DNA from: Dactylorhiza incarnata
Lineage: Eukaryota; Streptophyta; Magnoliopsida; Asparagales; Orchidaceae
Reading direction: 5' to 3'
Assembly: GCA_033032865.1 (NCBI GenBank)
Contig: JAWHQI010000009.1
Span: forward strand, 14,973,001-15,037,000
Length of the DNA: 64,000 bases
The translations under genes and the position numbers were made by a program. Numbering within the stretch: the first letter of the stretch is position 1; the number at the start of each line of letters is the position of its first letter. Below are positions 47,951 through 60,700 of this stretch, in pieces. The notes below the pieces were generated by a model. That model was not told where the DNA came from. It did no database searches and saw only the letters and a list, made by a program, of their open reading frames with translations.

Positions 47951-50900
47951 ACTGCTTTAAATCAAGTTGATTAGTCTTTCTGCAGTAATGCTCGAGGCAT
48001 TTTTTTCTTGTTCTTTTGGCACTGCAATTCTTTTCTCATCTCTCAGGAAGATTTTCCTAGGACTTCCTCTCCTGTATACAGTATCCAGCCTCGTCCCTTG
48101 AGTCATGATGTGACTGATCAGACTCAAACATCAGATGCTGAGGCCTGTGCAAACTCTTCTGATGATTCTACGAATAATATGGTTAATTCCGACCTCGAAA
48201 CATTGAGTGCTGATACTCCTCATTCTACACCTTCGAGTGCAAAACCACATAATGTTCTTGCTGCAGTGTCACTTGCCGCAGTGTCAGTTGCCTGCTCCAG
48301 CATTTCTTTATCCCCTGATACATGTAGGCTGCATCCAAACCAGACAAGGTTAAATAAGGAAAACAACATTCATCCTGTTTGTGAAGCAAGTACAAGTAGG
48401 AGCAGAAGAAATGACATAAAGAATTTGAAAATATCCAATGATGCTCATAAGAGTCAAACAACACGCCAAAACCATCACCAAACTAGTTTGCAAAGTGGAG
48501 ATTCGTTTCCAATTCATCTCGGTCAGCCTCAGATGACTAACCAAGTAATGCACCATCCCAATTTTGCTGAACATTTTCTTCACAGTCATTCCAGACTATC
48601 TTCTGTAGAACTACAGCCTGTGCTGCAGTCAGATGGAATTGTGCCACCACTTTATACTTCTGCAGCTGCCTTTGGTGCTCAATATTACCATAATCTCCAA
48701 CAGTCAAACTTATTTTCTGCCCAGTTTGGTCCTGGTGGAGTCGCTGTGAATGCTTCACTTCTTCTACCATTTTTCTCTGGTTACCCTTCTTATAGTGCTA
48801 TTCCAATTCCTTTTGAAAATTCCACTGGCTCTAACTACAATGTGAGGACCTCTGGTGTTTCCCCGGCAGGAAATTTCTCTCCTGGATATTATGGACAAAT
48901 TGGGGTTGCGAGTCAACATTCATATACTGAGCCAATATATATGTCCTATTTTCAGCATCCTTCAGAGCATGCATATACTGGTTCAGGTCAAATGGGCCCA
49001 ACAAATTTCAGGGGAAGTGCTATTGGGAGCTCACAAGGTTCTGATCCACATAAATCGTCTTTGCAATATGCCTATTCTTCTGATCAGAGCCCTCAGGCCC
49101 CTAGAACTGGAGCAATTAACTCTCCTAGTGGTAGGAAAGGTGTAACTGCTAATACAGATTTTTATGGCAACCTTCCCAACCCTGGTCTGTTAGTGCAATA
49201 TCCAACTTCTCCAATTTCTAGCCCTGTTTATCCAGGATCACCAGTGTCTAATTCTAGAACTTCTAGTAGGAGAAGTGAAAGCATTAGGTCACCTGGAAGC
49301 TCTGGTAGGGCTGGAGGAACATATTCTGGATGGCAAAGTCCAAGAGTACATGATAAAGTTGATGATTCAAGATTGCACTCATTTCTTGAAGAATTAAAAT
49401 CCAACAAGTCTCGTAGATATGAGTTATCTGACATTGCAGGCCGTATTGTTGATTTCAGGCAAGTTCTTCAGTTTATTTGGTTTTGTACACATTTGGCAGG
49501 ACAGTTGTAAGGCTTCTTCACGATAGTTCAAAGGTTCTCATGCTCAATAATAGTTCTTTTTTTTCAGTGCTGACCAGCATGGGAGTCGATTTATTCAGCA
49601 GAAGTTGGAAAGTTGTAGTGTTGAAGAGAAGGCATCTGTTTTTCAAGAAGTTCTTCCACATGCTTCAACATTAATGACTGATGTATTTGGGAATTATGTT
49701 ATCCAGAAGGTACTTTATTCCGGATACTTTCGGTTGAATTTTAAAAGTTCAAAAGTTAATTGTCTATGCTTAAGTTCATTCTTCTGTATTTTTCAACATT
49801 TTTTTTCTTTGTGCATGTTTTTGAGAACTCCTATTTTATCAATCAACATGATAAGTTTGTCAAGTACCTTTGCTCCACAGTTTTTTGAGCATGGAAGTCC
49901 TGAGGAGAGGAAAAAACTTGCAGATCAGATTGTTGGGCGTGTCTTGCCATTGAGCCTTCAGATGTATGGCTGTCGGGTGATTCAAAAGGTTTTTCTTATT
50001 TCTGCAGCCTTAGGTTGCTTAGTTCATTTTGGATGTCTTGCATTAGATCTATTAGTTATGTGCATTTCTCTCAATCCTTAGAATGTCTTACATATGTTGC
50101 TTCAATGAACTTGTTTGGAGTCAACAAATATTCTTCTTTAGATTATTCAAAATCTTAAATATGTGATTCTGAAATACTTTTGCTAGTTTTGAATACTTCT
50201 AGCAATAATATGACAAAAGAATAGGTGTTTTTGTCGTTCTGATCCATTATTCAGTATATTTATATGGGTTTCATTTATTTTAGTTTCAAATTATAGTTTA
50301 CTAGCAATTGTTGTTGTAAATCACTCATTTTTATATCTTAATGAATTTAATAATATGACAAAACTCCTTTAGAGTTAATCAAGGAAATTACTAATTTTCT
50401 CTTACCATCATTGACTTCAACACAAATGAATCATCATTTGCCTTATGACAACTATTTGTGGTTGGTAATAAATCCACATTTTTTCTTCTTTCTTGCTGTA
50501 TGTTGCAAGAGGTGTTTTAACGTATTGAATCCAAATCTTTCAGCACAACTTCTATCCTTCCTGTTTTCTCTGCTTTTCTTCTTTCCTATTTCTTCAACAC
50601 AAATGTCTAACCTTCTTACTGGTGCATATTTTCTGTCTTGTCACACATATACAATCCACCTAAATTCCTTTTTCATTGACTTATCATCAATTGATGTTAC
50701 TCATACCACCCTCACTAAGAAAGGACTAAGAAAGAACTAAGAATGAACTAAGAATGAATTAAGAATGAATTAAGAATGAATTAAGAATGAATTATGAATG
50801 AACTAAGAAAGATTTAAGAAAGAACTAAGAAAGGACTAAGAATGAACTAAAAATGAATTTAAAAGGAGAACTAAGAATAAATTGAAATGAACTAAGCATG

Positions 50901-53900
50901 AACTAACAATGAACTATGAATAAACTATGAATGAACTAAGAAATAACCAAAAAAGAATTAAAGATTAAATAAGAAGGAACTTAGAATGAACTTCATATCT
51001 GCCAAGCACAATTTCGGTTAGTGACTTTTTCATTGCACTGGACTAGCTAATTGCAATTTTCTAAAATTTGACTTTCAATTTTTATGAAATTCTTTTTTCA
51101 CATAATGTCCTTAAACTTCTATGTTTTAACCATTCATGTTTAATTCTAGAAGTAAACATGGTTGTCAAAGGCTTAAGATGCAATGGGGTCTAGGTGCCAG
51201 GCACAAGCGCATAAGTCAGATGGAAAAATAATGAGAAGAACTGGCATATTACAAGGAGGCGCCCCCTATATATACACCAAGGGAGTGAACCCAAACAAGA
51301 GAAAATAAATGGGTCTTTTACAATATTTTACAATCATTCAATTCAACTCTCCCCCTCAAGATGGGAGTATATGTCGAACATTCCCAGCTTGATAATGTTG
51401 TCCTTGAAAATATCACAGCATAGGCACTTGGTAAAATGTCTACTACCTGATCCTGAGATTGAACAAACGGGGTGCAAATATTGCCTCTTTCATGGTGATC
51501 CTTGATAAAGTGTCTATCCATTTCAACATGTTTTGTTCGATTATGTTGAACAAGATTATGTGCAATATTAATAGCAGCTTTGTTGTCGCAGTAATTTGAT
51601 AGGCTTTCTAGTCCGTAGTCCCAAATCTCGCATTATAGTGTTAAGCCAGAGCCCGCGCTTCTGCGCTGGATCTCTCTACAATATTTTGTTTCTTACTTCA
51701 TCAGGTCACTAGATTCCCTCCAACAAATGAGCAATATCCGGTGGTAGATTTTCTGTCATCTTGACTTCCAGCCCAATCGATATCTGTATAAATTTCAACA
51801 TCCAATTGTTTATTGCGGGAGATAAGAATTCCACGTCCAGAAGAGTTCTTCAACTACCTTAACACACACATGAAAACTTCATGATGCCGTAATATGGGAG
51901 AATGCATGTATCTGCTAAGGATCCCAACATTATGTGTGATATTCGGACGAGTATGCGAGAGATAAATCAACCTTCCCACCAGTCTCTGGTAGCTAGAGAA
52001 GTTCACCTTCTCACCATTCTTGTTTTCATCAATCTTGTAATTCACTTCCATGGGAGTATTATATGGAGCACAACCAAGCATCCATGTTTCTTCTAGAAGA
52101 TCTAGGATATATTTCCTCGGAGAAATGAAGATACTGCGGTCAGAGCGTGCAACTTCTATTCCCAGAAAATACTTCAACTTCCTAGATCTTTAACTTCAAA
52201 CTCTTTACACAGGCGTGCCTTAAGCCACGTGATTTCTACAACATCATTTCCCGTGATGATTATGTCGTCGACATAAACAATAAGAATAACCACTTTCTCT
52301 GCTTTCCTTTTCACGAAGAGGGTATGATCAGAGTGACCCTATTTGTATCCCAATAAGTTCATGGCGTTCTAAAACTTCCCAAACCAAGCCATGAAGGATT
52401 GCTTTAGACCGTAGAGAGATTTTTGAAGTTAATACACCTTTCCTTCCGATCCTATCTTTATAAAACCAGGTGGAAATTTCATACAGACTTCTTCTTTAAG
52501 ATCACCATGTAAAAAGAAGTTCTTGACATCAAGTTGTTGCAACTCTCATCCCAAGCATGCAACACATGATAAAATGACACTGATGGAGTCCATCTTGGCA
52601 ACAGGAGAAAACATTTCATGATATTCCACACCTGGAGTTTGAGTATATCTTTCTGCAACTAGCCTTGATTTTTATCTCTCAACAACCCCATCTTGATTCT
52701 GTTTAACAGAGAACATCAATCGGGAACCAACAGACTTCTTCCCGGAGGGGAGATGGGTGAGTGTCCAAGTCTGGTTCTTCTCCGATGTCAGCATCTCTTT
52801 CTCCATTGCCTTGCGCCACACAAGTATCTCTATTGCTTCCTTCCAAGTATTAGGAATGCGAACAAAATCCAAGGAGGAGATGAAGGCCTTATTTGTCTTT
52901 GTCAGATTTTGATAAGTGATATTATTGGCAAGTGGGTATTTAACAGAGGTCGACTTCCGCTTCAAATGTATAAGGGGGCGATGAAGCTCGTCATCAGAAC
53001 CTGCGTCTGAAGAACATACCTGCGGTGGTGGAATGATTGACAGTTGTAACTCCGTAGCACTAGGGTTGCGTCTGTGATATACCAGAGGAAGAGGAGGAAT
53101 GAGACTCCCAGGAGTTGGATTCACTGTCATAGGAGGTGATTGCGAGTCCACAATAGATGGATTCACAGGAGGAGATATGCCAGAGGAAGGCATAGGAGGT
53201 GATTGCGATGCCACATTTGGGAGAGGAAGATGAGGATTGTCGACAACAGTGTCCTTCCCCTCTGACGAGAATCGAAATACTGTGCCTCCTCAAGAAACGT
53301 CACGTCCATGATGCAGTAGAACCGTCGAGAGGGAGGATGATAACACTGATACCCTTTCATGTAGCAAAGTAACCAACAAAGACGCATTGTAGGGAACACG
53401 CATCCAATTTATCATACGCAAACACACACAAACACATGCAGAGGTAGATGAGAGGTGTGGACAATGCATTTAGTAGACAGACGAGATAAGGAGAGGCATA
53501 CTGTAAGGTGCTGGAGGGTAGACGATTGATGAGGTAAGCAACGGTGAGAACCGCATCACCCCAATAGGACTTGAAAAGATTCATGGTGAGAAGAAGGCAT
53601 TTGGTAACCTCTAGGAGATACTTGTTCTTACATTCAGGCACACCATTCTGAGTAGAGGTGTTTACACATGTTTTTTATGAAGAATCCCATGGTCTCTAAG
53701 ATAAGTGCCGAAAACACCACGATCATCGTACTCTCTCCCATTGTCACTACGGAGCACGCGGATAATGTTACCAAATTGAGTAGCCACCATTGTGTAAAAA
53801 AGACGAAAACAATCAAAGACCTCACTTTTCTGTTTTAATAAAAACACCAAAGTAGAGCGAGAGAAACAATCAATAAAAATCGTAAACTATCGGTAACCAA

Positions 53901-54686
53901 AGAGAAACAACAGGAGATGGTCCCCAAACATCAGTATGAATAACATCAAAAGGAAGCATACTAGAAGAAGAATAATGATTCAGACTATGATGTACATGTT
54001 TAGAAAGGAAGCAACTCAGAGAGCTTGAAAACATAGCAAATAACTTGAGAAGATAGCTGGCGGAGGGATGTCCAAGACGTTGATGTCATCGACGCACATT
54101 CGCAGGTGATGTACGAGGAGTGGAGATTACTGGAGTGGTACTGGAGAGAGTTTGAGCTGGTGGATGGCCCAAGTTGTACAACCCCCCGCAGTTCTGACCA
54201 CTGTCAATAAGCTGTTTCGTTGCTAGATCCTGAAAAACACAACCATCAGGAGAGAAAGTGATGGAAAAATTTAAGGATGTAGTCCCACGACTAATATATA
54301 ACAAATTATGAGGAAAAACATGAACATGCATCACTGAGGTGAGGGGAATGACAGAGGAATAAATGATGGTCCCCTTGCCAGCAATTGCTGAGAGTGAGTC
54401 ATTGGCGGTGACAACCTTTTCACGCCCGGAGAGGGAGGTCTAAGAGGTAAAACCTGACGATGTTCCTGTCATGTGATCTGTCGCCTCTGAGTTAATAATC
54501 CACTCAGAGAAAGTTGCAGAGGCAGACTGGGCGCTGAGCGGACCAACAATGGCAAATGCTGCAGTAGGGGAAGAAACTTGAGTGCGCATAAGACGATGCA
54601 AAACGTCCAGTTCCTTCGAGGAAAAACTGTCAGAGGGAAGTAAGCTTCAGTAGTGTGAGCAACAAAAGGATTGGGTTGGTGAGAGG

Positions 54687-54723
<37 letters not shown>

Positions 54724-57700
54724 GCCACGGCCACGACCACAAGATATTTTATTGGAGGGTGCAAGATGAGGATGGAGACGAAATCAGGAGTCCCGGGTAT
54801 GGCCCTGTTTGCCACAATAATCACACAGCTTGAGAGATGAAGAGGAAGGATCAGTGCGAAGAAGACCCGCATGGGAGGAGCCATCAGAACCATGATCGGA
54901 GTTGAGAGTACGACGACGATCTTCGTCCTCTAAGACCATACTGAAGGCTTCCCAAAGAGAGGGAAGAGGCTGCCCGTTCAAAACATGAGTGCGCACCATG
55001 TCGAACTCCGTATTAAGGCCCATCAGGAAGACATGGAGTTGATAACGGTCTTCCTTAGTTTTCAGGCCCGAGAATCATCAATGCAAGCGAGGGTGAAGTC
55101 CTCAAAGTAATCCAACTCTTGGTAGAGGCGTTCGAACTCGGAGAAGTAAACGGCTACAAAAGAAGTGTCTTGTTTGAGTTCAAGGAGACGCTGAGTGAGC
55201 TCGTATACTTGGGTCGAACTACAAAGCCGTGAATAAGTCCCTCGAGTATGAGTATAGATGTCGAAGGCGGAGTCGATCAACATGTAGCTGCGATAGACCA
55301 AGGGAGACATGGAGTGAAGCAACCAAGAGACAATAAGGGAATTTTCAGCGCCCTACTTTCACTAACCCGGATCAGTACTGGGAGGCTGAACAGTCGTCCC
55401 GTCGATGTAACCATAAAGCTGATGGCCGCGGATAGTATGATGTGCTGCGCGAGACCACTCCAGATAATTCGTTCCATCCAAAGGAACAATTGTAATACGG
55501 AGGGAACCAGAGGAACCATAAGGCCGTGAGAAATCACCACCCGAAGGAGGGATAAACGAGGAAGAAGACTGAACGCTCGAGTCCGCGAAGTTAGCCATGG
55601 GGAAAGGGACCGCACCAATCTCTCGAGGCCGCAGAAGTAGATACCACACCAAGGCGGAGGTGGACCCAGAGGAGGAAGTCGCACAACACTCGGAAGAAGT
55701 CCGCACAAGCACACTGGGAAGAACACACAACCACAAGCACACTGGGAAGACGTCACACAAGCATAAACACACTGGGAAGAAGGCCGCACAAAGCACATGC
55801 ACATTGGGAAGAAGGCCGCACAAGCACACTGGGAAGAAGTTCGTATAGCACTGGAAAGAAGTCCACAACACAGGGAAGAAGTCCACGACACAGGGAAGAA
55901 GGTCGCACTGCAAGGGGATGAATGCCACACAACACTGGGAAAAAGTCTGCCGAGCTTGGGAAGAAGTCTGCACGATGGAAGAGGCCACTGAGCACTGGGA
56001 ATAGGCCGCACAGCTCACAGGGGAAGAGCTCCATAGGGGAAGAGACTGCAGTGGAAGAGCTCGCACATGCTTGCGGCCAACGTCCCAAATCGGAGGAATC
56101 GCGCGAGAAGAAAACACATTAGAAGAGAAGCTTGCACGAGAGACGGTGCTGGCACGAACCGCAAACTGCAACTCCCATTTTCCTCCTGACACCACGTCTA
56201 ATGGAAAAAATAATGAGATGAATCAGTTTATTACAAGGAGGCACTCCCTGTATATACACCAAGGGAGTGAACCCAAACAAGAGAAAATAAATGGGCCTTT
56301 TATAATATTTTACAATCATTCAATTCAACTACATACACACGCCCGACGAATTCAAGGCACCCCATCCCATTTAACTGATAATTATCGAACATCAATTCAT
56401 CTTTTCAATCAGATTCTTCGTATATTCAACAAAATAATCAGTCATTACTATCATCTATATCTCTTAAGAAATTAGATCAATGTAGTTACTTGCATAATAT
56501 CGAAGCCTCAATGCTCGTCTATATTTCCCAAATACTAAACCATTCCAGTGTTGTTGAGCTATTACATTATTTTTTTCTTCTTTTAAAATAGCTTCACAAC
56601 AAAAAGCTCACCCAAATTGCCATTTTATGTTCCAAAGACGCAAAAAAGGCGTGCGACAAAGCTAATAATGCGCAAACCGCAGATCTTGTCGAGCCTTGAA
56701 CCTTAGGCCCTCCATAGTGCACCTTTGAAAATATAGGAATTTAATAACTATATATCTCATTTGTCTATGAAATAGGTCCAAAATACTTAAAGTACAACAC
56801 TGAAGTATCATGTTATTACCAATTAGTTTTTGTTGGAAAATAGAAAATTGTTATTAACTTTGAAAGGAGGCTCACTCCTAGATATAGGAGGGAGAAACTA
56901 CAAGGGCAATAAAGTAGATACAACCAACAAAAAGACGAAAAATAGACATAATTCTAACACTCCCTCTCAAGTTGGGTGTGTGATGTCTCCCATGCCTAAC
57001 TTGCACATGGTTTTTCCAAAAGCACTCAGACTTAATCCCTTGGTGAGAACATCAGCTAATTGTTGATCGGAAGGGACAAATGGTGTGCACACAACTCCTC
57101 TTTTTATGTTATCTTTGATGAAGTGACGATCAACCTCGACATGCTTTGTGCTGTCATGTTGGACAGAATTGTGAGCAATGCTAATGACGGCTTTGTTATC
57201 ACAATAAAGTTTCATTTGGTCCTTGATTTCCATGCCAAGATCATTCAAAAGAGACCTAATCCACAGTCCTTCGCAAATCCCATGAGCCATAACTCTGAAT
57301 TCTGCCTCTGCACTCGACCTGACAACCACATGTTTTTTACTTCTCCAGGTTACCAAATTACAAGGTGGATCTCCGGTCATCATCGGAGCCAACCCAATTA
57401 ACATTAGTATAAACTTCAACAGTCAATTCTTTGCTCGGGGAGAACATGATACCCTTTCTAGGAGCGGACTTAAGATACTGTAGAATTCTGTGAGCAGCTT
57501 CTAAGTGACGTGTTTTTGGTGAGTGCATGAACTGGCTGATGACGGCAACAACATAAGAAATGTCTGGGCGAGTATGAGATAGATAAGACAACCAACAAGT
57601 CGTTGAAATTCAGTGATATCTTCCACCACGTCCCCATCATCTCTTCCCAATCTTTTGTTGACTTCAATTGGGGTGTCGGCAGGTCTACACCCACTCATCC

Positions 57701-60700
57701 CAAATGGCTGAAGCAAGTCTAGGATGTACTTCCTCTGAGATATGAATATCCCATGCTTTGACCGAGCGACCTCAATTCCCAGGAAGTACCTGAGATTTCC
57801 CAGGCCTTTTACTTAAAATTCCTTTGCCAATCTTTGTTTCAGAGTCTGGATTTCTTCAGTATCATCGCCTGTTATAATGATATCATCCACATAGACAATA
57901 AAAGCAGTTTGTCTCCCTCGCTTGTGCCTTACAAATAAAGTATGATCGGCATTACTCTGTGAGTATCCAAAGGTGACCATAATTATATGGAATCTCCCAA
58001 ACCAGGCCCGAGAGGACTGCTTTAAGCCATACAAGGCTTTCTTCAGCCTGCATACCTTTCCCCCAGATCCTTCCAGGGTAAGACTAGGTGGTAAAGACAT
58101 GTATACCTCTTCTTCCAAGTCCCCATGAAGAAAAATATTCTTCACATCCAACTGGGTCAAAGTCCACACTTTCCAGACAGCATACGAGAGCAAAACTCTT
58201 ATAGAATTCATCTTTGCCACATGTGCAAAGTTTTCTTGATAGTCGATCCCCATGGTGTGAGTATAGCACTTAGCCACCAATCGAGCCTTGTATCATTCAA
58301 CAACACCTTGAGAGTTCTGCTTGACGGAGAACACCCACTTACACTCAACTACGGTCTTGCCTGGTGGTAAAGGAACTAAGTCCCATGTGCAATTCTTTTC
58401 CAGCGCCAACATTTCCTCACGCATGGCATCCTGCCACTTTTGGTGCTAAATAGCTTCCTGCCAGGTTGAGGGGATAGAAATGGAGGAGAGAGAGACAACA
58501 AATATTTTATGTGAGGGGGATAATGAGTCATAGGACACAAAGTGGGACATCAGATGTTGGGTATAGATACAATTACCTTGAGTCCCCGAAGATGGTTCCG
58601 ATGTTGGAGCGGGTAGCCTGAGCGAATCCGATGTACCTTGACCCCTATTCCTCCGAGTATACACCTGTAAAGGAGGAGCGGTCACAGGAGTAGGAGTAGG
58701 CAAAGAAGTAGAAGTAGCAGGCATAGGCAACGGAGTAAGAGTAGTGGGAAGAGGAGGACAGGAAGGAGGAATGGGTAGAGGAAGAGAGCTCACTTCCATT
58801 GGATAAGACTCCCCCTGAAGCGAGGGCTCGTAGTAGGACTCAGACTCCCGAAACATGACATCCATAGTTACAAAGGTCTTTTTGGAAGCAGGATGAAAGC
58901 ATTTGTACCCTTTTTGTGTAAGGAGAATACCCAATAAAGATACACTTGAGGGCACAAGGATCAAGTTTGGACTTGGGGTGCATATGGACAAAACACACAC
59001 CCAAAGATCCGAGGGTGAAGATGAGTGGGAGAGACAGAAAGAGCTTCAAGAGGGGATTTGCTACCAAGAACACGAGTTGGCAAATGATTAATAAGGTTTG
59101 CAACAGTAAGAACTGCATCGCCCCAATAATGCTTGGGAAGGTGCATCTTCAAGAGGAGGCAACGAGCTACCTCAAGGAGGTGACGATTCTTGCGCTCGGC
59201 AACCCCATTCTGAGCCGGGGTATAAACACAAGAGGTCTGATGTATAATTCCCTGATCACCGAGATAATGCTCAAAGGAAGAGTCAATGTACTCACGACCG
59301 TTGTTACTGCGCAGAACTTTAATGACAGTGTTAAACTGGGTAGCCACCATCTTATGAAAGTGTTGAAATAATGGAAAAACATCATTCTTGTTTTTCATTA
59401 AGTATACCCAAGTAAAACGAGAAAAACAGTCGATAAACGTAACAAACCAGTGAAAACCAGAAATATAGGCAGTGCAAGGACCCCAAACATCAGTATGGAC
59501 TACAACAAAAGAAGCACTAGGTTTAGACACATTGAAGTACGATGTTATTTACTGAGAGCACACACATCACATTTAAAAACATTCAAAGATACATTCGACA
59601 TATTAGGAAATAAAAGATGCATCGTAGAGAGACGGATGCCCCAGGCGGCAGTGCCAAGAGTCGAAAGTAGAGGTCTGAGCTGCATAAAGAGCGTGCGGAG
59701 AAGAGACAGAGCTGGAGGGGTTAAACAGGTAGAGGCCATCACACAGTCTATCAGAGCCAATCACCGCCCCCTTCTTCAGGTCCTGAAAGATACAAGAGGA
59801 GGGAAAAAAGTTACTGAGCAATTCATAGAATTAGTCAGGTGACTAATAGAAAACAGGTTGCGGGTAAACTTAGGAACATGGAGAACAGAAGAGAGTGTGA
59901 GGGAGGAGCAAGGGACGAATCTTTTCCCGGCAATGGGAGATAGAGATCCATCAGCAATGCTCACTTTGTCCCTACCAGACAAAGGTATGTAGGACACAAC
60001 CTGTAGCAGAACCAGTCATTTGGCATGTGGCGTCGGAGTCAAGGATCCACTGAGTGGATGAGCGAGCGGTGGCAGAGTGAGCACCCGGAAGCTCCTGGTA
60101 GGCATATGAAGAGTTGGCAGACTCAAATGCGTGGCCAAACATGAAGCAGTGGAAGGCTTGAATCTCCTCAGCAGAAAGAATAGAAGGAACCTCAGGGGCA
60201 TCATGTCCGCTGTAAGGAGCAGAATCATCGCGAGAGGGAGAAGGTTGAATCAGGGTGCGACCAAGGCCACGACCGCCGCGAGGAGCAGGACCCCTGCGAG
60301 GAGGGTGGAAGCCATGAAGCTTAAAGCAAGTGTCTCTAGTATGACAGACTTTCCCACAATAATCACACGCCAAATGGTCCTTGAGTATATACTTGAACCT
60401 AGTGTCACGGATAGAGCGGCCGCCGGGACTGAACCGAGCGGCTAGGGCAGAGCCTTCAACAACTGTGTCTAGTAGAAGAGTATGCCGACGATCATATTGT
60501 TGCTGCACCAAACTATACACCTCAAGTAAGGAAGGTAGAGGAGATCGTCCATGAATCTGAACACTAATGAAATCGAAGTCACGGTGGAGACCGTGAAGAA
60601 ATTTGAATATCCGGTTGCGTTCCTCCCTTGCACGGACCATCACTTCATCCTCTGGGGAAACAAGAGTAAGCGAATCGAAATGGTCATACTCTTGGTAAAG

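Larger units (their letters stand above)
26303..48046 (+). other. Intron 1 of the Pumilio gene, 21.7 kb
   Basis: It is bounded by GTAATT and CTCTCAG. The reading frame joins in phase 0 and restores the conserved VDLIQ-EDFPRT block, which supports the junction. It hosts at least six LTR elements, two MITE-like elements, a long-TIR element and a SINE. Confidence 0.88.
46624..48046 (+). other. Remaining intron 1 with SINE and TG/TA microsatellite
   Basis: Holds the SINE (46978-47160), a TG-repeat passing into TA (about 47919-47949), and T-rich DNA up to the acceptor at 48046. No further gene is seen. Confidence 0.6.
51221..56327 (-). mobile_element. Full-length but degenerate copia element
   Basis: LTRs of ~125 bp at 51221-51345 and 56202-56327 (TGGAAAAA...ATTCA). 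On the minus strand a primer-like TGGTGTCAGGAGG follows the right LTR and a polypurine tract (TTGAGGGGGAGAG) precedes the left. The interior codes gag, pre-integrase, integrase, RT and RNase H in order, all broken. No matching target duplication was found. Confidence 0.8.
51161..56735. mobile_element. MITE-like element split by a copia insertion
   Basis: 51161-51220 and 56328-56735 together match the intact copy at 38400-38861. The left end GTTGTCAAAGGC and the right end (reversed) TTTTCAAAGGTGC are inverted. Confidence 0.6.

Noticed and set aside
49459..49510. Read-through end of exon 2 as a short protein isoform
   Set aside because: The frame stops within the 109-bp intron; the GC-AG join gives the conserved Puf sequence, so read-through would be intron retention.
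54655..54840. Poly-Thr and poly-Val frames
   Set aside because: Both are produced by the GACCAC hexamer run that encodes the Arg-Gly tract in the gag frame.
55277..56195. Cys-rich 244- and 277-codon frames
   Set aside because: They run through the leader minisatellite of a copia element; only the last part from 55598 is gag.
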